A program made the position numbers and the translations under genes. The notes under the pieces are model-generated. The model searched no databases and had not been told where the DNA came from. It was given only the letters and a program-made list of their open reading frames with translations. Below, in pieces: positions 6,094 to 9,007 of a stretch of DNA of 9,007 bases (position 1 is the stretch's first letter; each line of letters opens with the position of its first letter). Source of the DNA: Nitrospirales bacterium (GTDB lineage Bacteria; Nitrospirota; Nitrospiria; Nitrospirales; UBA2166); the NCBI GenBank assembly GCA_029261375.1, contig JAJDBL010000321.1, positions 1-9,007 of the forward strand. The letters are read 5' to 3'.

Positions 6094-7143
6094 TCACCTC
6101 CTCCCGTTGGTTAGGGGAGGCCCTATGTGAAGCGTCCGCCATCCGTTCGTTTCGTCTGCGAAGGAGTGAAGATGATTGCGAAGTGTTGTCGCGATGTCCC
6201 CGTGGAGTTGCTTATCCGCAACGCCATCGAGCGCGGTGGGGTCAAATCGTTCTGCCCACAGCACCCAGGTTTCCGCCCCGTTCAGGGTCTTCTTGATCTG
6301 TTGTACACGCGCTTTCACCTTGTCGGACTCTCCCGTGACGCCGTCGGTAACCACAATGAACACGTCATAGCGTGACGGGTGTTGTAATGCAGCCTCATAT
6401 GACTCGATTAAAGCCTTAAACAAGAAGGTTGCCCCCTGGGCGGTGATGGGGGTTGTTTCAAGACCCACGGCGGCTTGGGCGCACTGCGTCTGACTGTTCG
6501 ACAGCACGGTCACATCATTATTGAATGTAGTGACTCGACATAACTGATTGGAGGGGATGCGCCGCATAGTTTCAGCAGCAACTTTCTGTACTGTGCGCAT
6601 GGGCTCTCCGGCCATCGAACCACTCGCATCTAGGATCCAATGGACACGAAAAGCCGGTGCTGTAAACGTCGCCTCACGCCATGCGCGTATTTTGGCGTCA
6701 CGCACCGCAACGTTGCCGGGGTTCCCCGTGATTACTGCTCTGTTGTGATCCTCGAAAAGAAGAACCGCGTCTTGTTGACCAGCCTCCGGCTCGCCGATGT
6801 GTTTGAGGCGAATGAGGCCGACATCGTTGTTGTCTGTCACGATGGCAAGTTTCGAGTCAGGGTCGTACACATGTTCGGCGATATGCGAGCCAGACGGCAT
6901 GACAAGGTCATGGCGTAGAATTCTGACCTCTATCGGGTAGAGATTTTGAGCCGCCCCAACGTCAATTCGAACAGACGACGGCTTGTGCATGTTGGGCTCG
7001 TCGCCGGTCCGTTCAATCGCCGACTGACGTGGGTCCGGTGAAAGAGTGACCGCGCCCGCGTTGCAAGTTGTAAGGAGGAGGGCAGCCAAAAGGCTGCCCT
7101 GTACGATTAGTCGATATGGTAACGTTAGTCTCTTCGTGTCCAT
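6094..7143 (-). CDS. Exported VWA-domain protein with intact MIDAS
   Basis: A 349-residue protein with a von Willebrand A domain, a metal-dependent adhesion or protein-binding fold. The MIDAS is complete: D172-A-S174-G-S176 after the hydrophobic strand VHWIL, T239 in GATFLFKAL, and D267 in VVTDG. The N-terminus has basic residues and a hydrophobic stretch (about 12-24, GSLLAALLL) ending TTCNAGAV, so it should be exported; cleavage near A31 is plausible, while C27 is a weak lipobox because -1 is Thr. Residues 55-155 precede the VWA domain and look beta-rich but are not recognised. The ATG at 7143 has AAAGGGGA about 5 nt upstream, within the end of the upstream gene, which it overlaps by 19 nt. 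Its own 3' end holds the ribosome site of the coupling protein. Periplasmic or surface location next to the transfer ATPase suggests a role in mating contact or envelope assembly (inference). Confidence 0.88.
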   Translation of the reverse strand: MDTKRLTLPYRLIVQGSLLAALLLTTCNAGAVTLSPDPRQSAIERTGDEPNMHKPSSVRIDVGAAQNLYPIEVRILRHDLVMPSGSHIAEHVYDPDSKLAIVTDNNDVGLIRLKHIGEPEAGQQDAVLLFEDHNRAVITGNPGNVAVRDAKIRAWREATFTAPAFRVHWILDASGSMAGEPMRTVQKVAAETMRRIPSNQLCRVTTFNNDVTVLSNSQTQCAQAAVGLETTPITAQGATFLFKALIESYEAALQHPSRYDVFIVVTDGVTGESDKVKARVQQIKKTLNGAETWVLWAERFDPTALDGVADKQLHGDIATTLRNHLHSFADETNGWRTLHIGPPLTNGRR

Positions 7144-7832
7144 GAAATTCCCCTTTCGTAGGTCAAAGCAGATTCGTCTTTATTGGCCATTTCGAAGTAT
7201 GGGCTTGTCCCGTCGTCTCTTATTTCTGGATTCAACGTTTCAAACCACAACGACTTTTGATCTGAATACACGCCCAGAACCACGACGTGCGTGATGAGCG
7301 GCGACCGATACAGCCGCTGATAATCCCAGTGGGGTGGCAGCTGATTACGGGATAGGGTTGCGTCAGGATTACAGGGCTGATCACTCAGATGAAATCCCGG
7401 GAGGTACGCCACGATCCAAACGGCGCTCGATTTCCCGGTCTGTTCAATACCTCGGACCGTCGCCTCGGTGGCCCTGAAACTTCCGAGGAGATCGTTGCAC
7501 AATCCAGATTGAGGTTTGAGAACGGCTTGTAGCTGTGCCGACCGTGTTTTGACACTACTGGCCCCACCTGTCCAAGCCACACTCGCTCTCGTTGTTGGGA
7601 TGACATGAAGATTGAACTTGCGCGTAGCGCGGCGCTTGCCCAACTTCTCGATATGGCCCACTATGGCCATGATTTCGGCCTCGGCGTTGGGATAGATCCC
7701 TGGAGCCAGAATGGCCGAGTTCTCGACCAGGAAAATGATGTCGTAGGGCTCAGGCTTTTTTGCCCCTACCGTGGCTCCCGTGATGGCAACAACAAATGCA
7801 ACGACGCTGAGCGCCACTACTGTAGTCTTCAT
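7125..7832 (-). CDS. Exported VWA-like protein with degenerate MIDAS
   Basis: A 235-residue protein with a clear signal peptide (MKTTVVALSVVAFVVAITGA, likely cleaved after VGA at 22-24). The mature part opens with PYDIIFLVENSAIL, which has the shape of the first strand of a VWA domain, but the DxSxS metal motif reads E37-N-S39-A-I41, so the first Asp and last Ser are lost. Later blocks such as KFNLHVIP, SSAVWIVAYLPG and ITHVVVLGVYSD look like the further core strands of the fold. Two cysteines (in SGLCND and QPCNPD) could pair in the periplasm. The ATG at 7832 overlaps the previous stop (ATGA) and has AAAGGAG 7 nt upstream. It overlaps the canonical VWA gene by 19 nt, so the two are probably made together and may form a complex. 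The VWA assignment is by pattern and is less sure than the reading frame. Confidence 0.78.
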   Translation of the reverse strand: MKTTVVALSVVAFVVAITGATVGAKKPEPYDIIFLVENSAILAPGIYPNAEAEIMAIVGHIEKLGKRRATRKFNLHVIPTTRASVAWTGGASSVKTRSAQLQAVLKPQSGLCNDLLGSFRATEATVRGIEQTGKSSAVWIVAYLPGFHLSDQPCNPDATLSRNQLPPHWDYQRLYRSPLITHVVVLGVYSDQKSLWFETLNPEIRDDGTSPYFEMANKDESALTYERGISWTRRD

Positions 7833-8452
7833 GAGTGACTCCTTTCGTTTTCAAGTTCGATAATGGATCGTGCAAGAAACAGTCCTAGCCAGATGGTTGA
7901 GAAAATGATGACGATGCTGGCGATCGCCATATCCTCGGCGCTGGCAGCCACATGGGTTCCCATGATCGTAAATACCGAGGGTTTCGTTATCGCTGCAACA
8001 CGCGCCATGTAGCTTCTGTATTCGATAACCAATAGGCCGACATACATGAGACATGTAGCTGCGAACGAGATGACATACATGTCTCCCTCTTTGAACCGCC
8101 GGCCGAAGTTCGAGAAAACGTTGTAAAGGAAGATTTCCAGAAACATCAGAGACGGTAAGCTCATCATCAGAGCCGATAAGGAAAAAACCTGTAAGTGAGA
8201 AACTTTTATTTCGGGGTCGATCCACCCGAGGAGTGGCCCGATGATGACAATATCGATGACCCACTGGTCTTTCGCCAGCTGCCACCAATCGTGAAGGATT
8301 GCGCCAAACGCTATAAATAGTGGCACCTTGACGGAGACGATGCCCGCGATCTTGAGCTTGATCATTTCTCGGGACGACCGGAAACCGCTCGAACGGGTTT
8401 CCGGTGTGGGTGGTACAGACGCAAACCGTGCGCCCGGTGGTTGTCCACTCAT
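7829..8452 (-). CDS. Multi-span inner-membrane protein, unknown function
   Basis: A 207-residue protein whose first 30 residues are polar and Pro/Ser-rich and whose remainder has four likely membrane helices: about 33-53, 87-113, 125-145 and 175-197, plus a moderately hydrophobic stretch at 64-77 that may be a re-entrant or fifth segment. The end is charged (ELENERSHS). I do not recognise a family. The ATG at 8452 has GAGGAGGA about 8 nt upstream, the strongest start signal here. Its stop overlaps the next start as ATGA. In this setting it could anchor the exported VWA pair or be a transfer-specific membrane component; the sequence does not show which. Confidence 0.82.
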   Translation of the reverse strand: MSGQPPGARFASVPPTPETRSSGFRSSREMIKLKIAGIVSVKVPLFIAFGAILHDWWQLAKDQWVIDIVIIGPLLGWIDPEIKVSHLQVFSLSALMMSLPSLMFLEIFLYNVFSNFGRRFKEGDMYVISFAATCLMYVGLLVIEYRSYMARVAAITKPSVFTIMGTHVAASAEDMAIASIVIIFSTIWLGLFLARSIIELENERSHS

Positions 8453-8468
8453 GCGTTATTCCTCCTCT

Positions 8469-8642
8469 CTAATCCGGCACACATTCACTGAGGCCGAGTA
8501 AGATGAAAATGACGATCATTCCCCCAAACATGACCCACGCTGACCATGAAACGAACGGTCGACTTCTCGGTTCAGGTATCTGCCGTGTCGCGCGATCGTG
8601 TGGAGTTTCAGGCGATGCTCTGTGCGAAGTCACGGGTGCCAT
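8469..8642 (-). CDS. Small single-span membrane protein, 57 aa
   Basis: The ATG at 8642 opens 57 codons to TAG at 8469, 16 nt before the next start. The first 30 residues are polar and Pro/Arg-rich (HRASPETPHDRATRQIPEP), followed by a hydrophobic helix at about 31-51 (SWSAWVMFGGMIVIFILLGL) and a short tail, ECVPD. This is the look of a tail-anchored small membrane subunit, and its polar N-terminus resembles in style that of the 207-residue neighbour. AAAGG directly abuts the ATG, which is poor spacing; a GTG at codon 4 would sit better behind it, so the start may be three codons later. It overlaps the upstream ORF by 13 nt. No family is recognised. Confidence 0.6.
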   Translation of the reverse strand: MAPVTSHRASPETPHDRATRQIPEPRSRPFVSWSAWVMFGGMIVIFILLGLSECVPD

Positions 8643-8824
8643 CCTTTGTCTTGAGATGCTCGGAAATCGTGGTCACCCAGGTAGAAGTACGCGCTACAGG
8701 CTGTTACCACTGCCTGTAACGAAGAACTGGATGTGGCAGCCCGAGAGGCGCGGGCTCGCGGCGTAGAGAACGATGTTGTGATGCATTGAGTTGGGGATAG
8801 AACATCCCCATGCATGTATGCCAT
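8630..8824 (-). CDS. Possible small protein, 64 aa, first cistron of the minus-strand row
   Basis: An ATG at 8824 with AAAGGAG 8 nt upstream opens 64 codons. The product begins MAYMHGDVLSPTQC, has a Ser/Ala/Arg-rich middle, a mildly hydrophobic stretch (LQAVVTACSAYFYLG) and ends DKGWHP. It is not recognised, and its composition is not strongly protein-like. The good ribosome site, position after the hairpin leader and 13-nt overlap with the next small gene argue for translation. It may be a leader ORF that opens the site of the next gene rather than a working protein. Confidence 0.45.
   Translation of the reverse strand: MAYMHGDVLSPTQCITTSFSTPRARASRAATSSSSLQAVVTACSAYFYLGDHDFRASQDKGWHP
8695..8718. 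repeat. Inverted repeat TACAGGC / GCCTGTA
   Basis: Perfect 7-bp arms (8695-8701 and 8712-8718) with a 10-nt spacer lie inside the 64-aa ORF, about 50 nt upstream of the 57-aa gene. They could form a weak mRNA hairpin before that start; significance is unclear. Confidence 0.35.
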
Positions 8825-8846
8825 ACTATGGACTCCTTTCTATTGC

Positions 8847-8884
8847 GGCTGGGACCCTCGCCGTCGAAAGTGTGGATCCCAGCC
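8847..8884 (-). promoter_or_regulatory. Leader hairpin next to the first ribosome site of the minus-strand row
   Basis: Arms GGCTGGGA (8847-8854) and TCCCAGCC (8877-8884) pair perfectly and can extend by two more pairs after one mismatch. On the minus-strand transcript the hairpin ends 8-10 nt before the AAAGGAG of the 64-aa ORF, so it could influence initiation. No T tract follows. Confidence 0.5.
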
Positions 8885-8898
8885 TCGTTGAGGAACTC

Positions 8899-8926
8899 GC
8901 CCTGGTTGAATTATTTCAACCAGGGC
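8899..8926 (-). terminator. Strong 12-bp hairpin, terminator or attenuator-like
   Basis: GCCCTGGTTGAA (8899-8910) and TTCAACCAGGGC (8915-8926) pair perfectly around a TTAT loop. It lies between the right edge of the window and the minus-strand row. Neither strand shows a clear T tract after it, so factor-independent termination is uncertain; processing or attenuation ahead of the row is also possible. I see no convincing sigma70 promoter between it and 8824. Confidence 0.55.
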
Positions 8927-8962
8927 CTTCCCCGTTATCGTTTACTTCTGAATCTCGTTGTC

Positions 8963-9007
8963 CTAACTCATTTGGACCTCACCTCCTTTCCCCTTTTCCT
9001 TGCTCAA
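8963..9007 (-). CDS. Possible 3' end of an upstream minus-strand gene
   Basis: On the minus strand a frame open from the right edge ends at TAG (8965-8963), coding a Lys/Gly/Glu-rich tail ending VQMS. A second frame ends at a TGA in the same stretch, so the true stop is unsure. The run is purine-rich and contains AAGGAGGTGAG, which resembles a strong ribosome site but leads only to ATG-AGT-TAG. Too little is visible to name a gene; the hairpin just downstream would fit the end of a transcript. Confidence 0.2.
   Translation of the reverse strand: MSKEKGKGGEVQMS

Noticed and set aside
6112..6142. Upstream in-frame start for the coupling protein at 6142
   Set aside because: It would overlap the VWA gene by 49 nt without a ribosome site, while the ATG at 6091 has GGGAGGAGG 5 nt upstream.
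6547..6918. Plus-strand frames opposite the VWA domain
   Set aside because: They are shadows of the coding strand with the intact MIDAS motif.
8503..8766. An 87-codon plus-strand frame
   Set aside because: It lies antisense to the two small minus-strand cistrons, with no convincing ribosome site and no recognisable feature.
8704..8811. A 35-codon frame starting MGMFYPQL on the minus strand
   Set aside because: It lies inside the 64-aa ORF in another frame and lacks its own ribosome site.

Overview
This window is a plasmid-type DNA transfer (mobilization) module, probably from a Gram-negative bacterium with a mid-range G+C content. The evidence is a DUF3991/TOPRIM protein of the kind found on plasmids, a MobC-like protein, a MOBP-type relaxase, a VirD4/TraG coupling protein and several exported or inner-membrane proteins with strong Shine-Dalgarno sites. 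Nothing in the sequence fixes the genus, and a plasmid cannot be told from an integrated element. No integrase, transposase, rRNA, tRNA or CRISPR array is visible. No VirB-type secretion gene (VirB4, VirB6, VirB8-11) is recognisable here either, so I cannot say whether the element is self-transmissible.

Layout from left to right. Positions 1-519 (minus) hold the 5' part of a DUF3991/TOPRIM gene that runs off the left edge. A divergent intergenic region with two dyads leads to a small plus-strand acidic ORF (654-896). A minus-strand pair follows: a 48-residue leader ORF coupled to a 99-residue basic helical protein (954-1396). Positions 1397-1564 hold a near-consensus sigma70 promoter, a perfect 16-bp palindrome, a nic-like CATCTTGT and two hairpins, together the best candidate for oriT. 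Then come mobC (1565-1912) and the relaxase (1909-3384), translationally coupled on the plus strand.

From 3386 to 8824 all genes lie on the minus strand in one tightly packed, mostly overlapping row. In transcription order they are: a 64-aa ORF, a 57-aa single-span membrane protein, a 207-aa multi-span membrane protein, a 235-aa exported protein with a degenerate VWA-like start, a 349-aa exported VWA protein with a complete MIDAS, the VirD4/TraG coupling ATPase, and a 332-aa coiled-coil protein. The last of these shares a C-terminal domain with the relaxase that it meets tail to tail. A leader with two strong hairpins (8847-8926) lies upstream of the row.

How the parts may work together (inference): MobC and the relaxase process oriT, and the coupling protein engages the relaxase. 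The coiled-coil protein, through its relaxase-like tail, could bridge or compete at that step. The exported VWA pair and membrane proteins would act at the cell envelope next to the coupling protein. A VWA pair coupled to a T4CP, plus a free-standing copy of the relaxase tail, is the most unusual content here.
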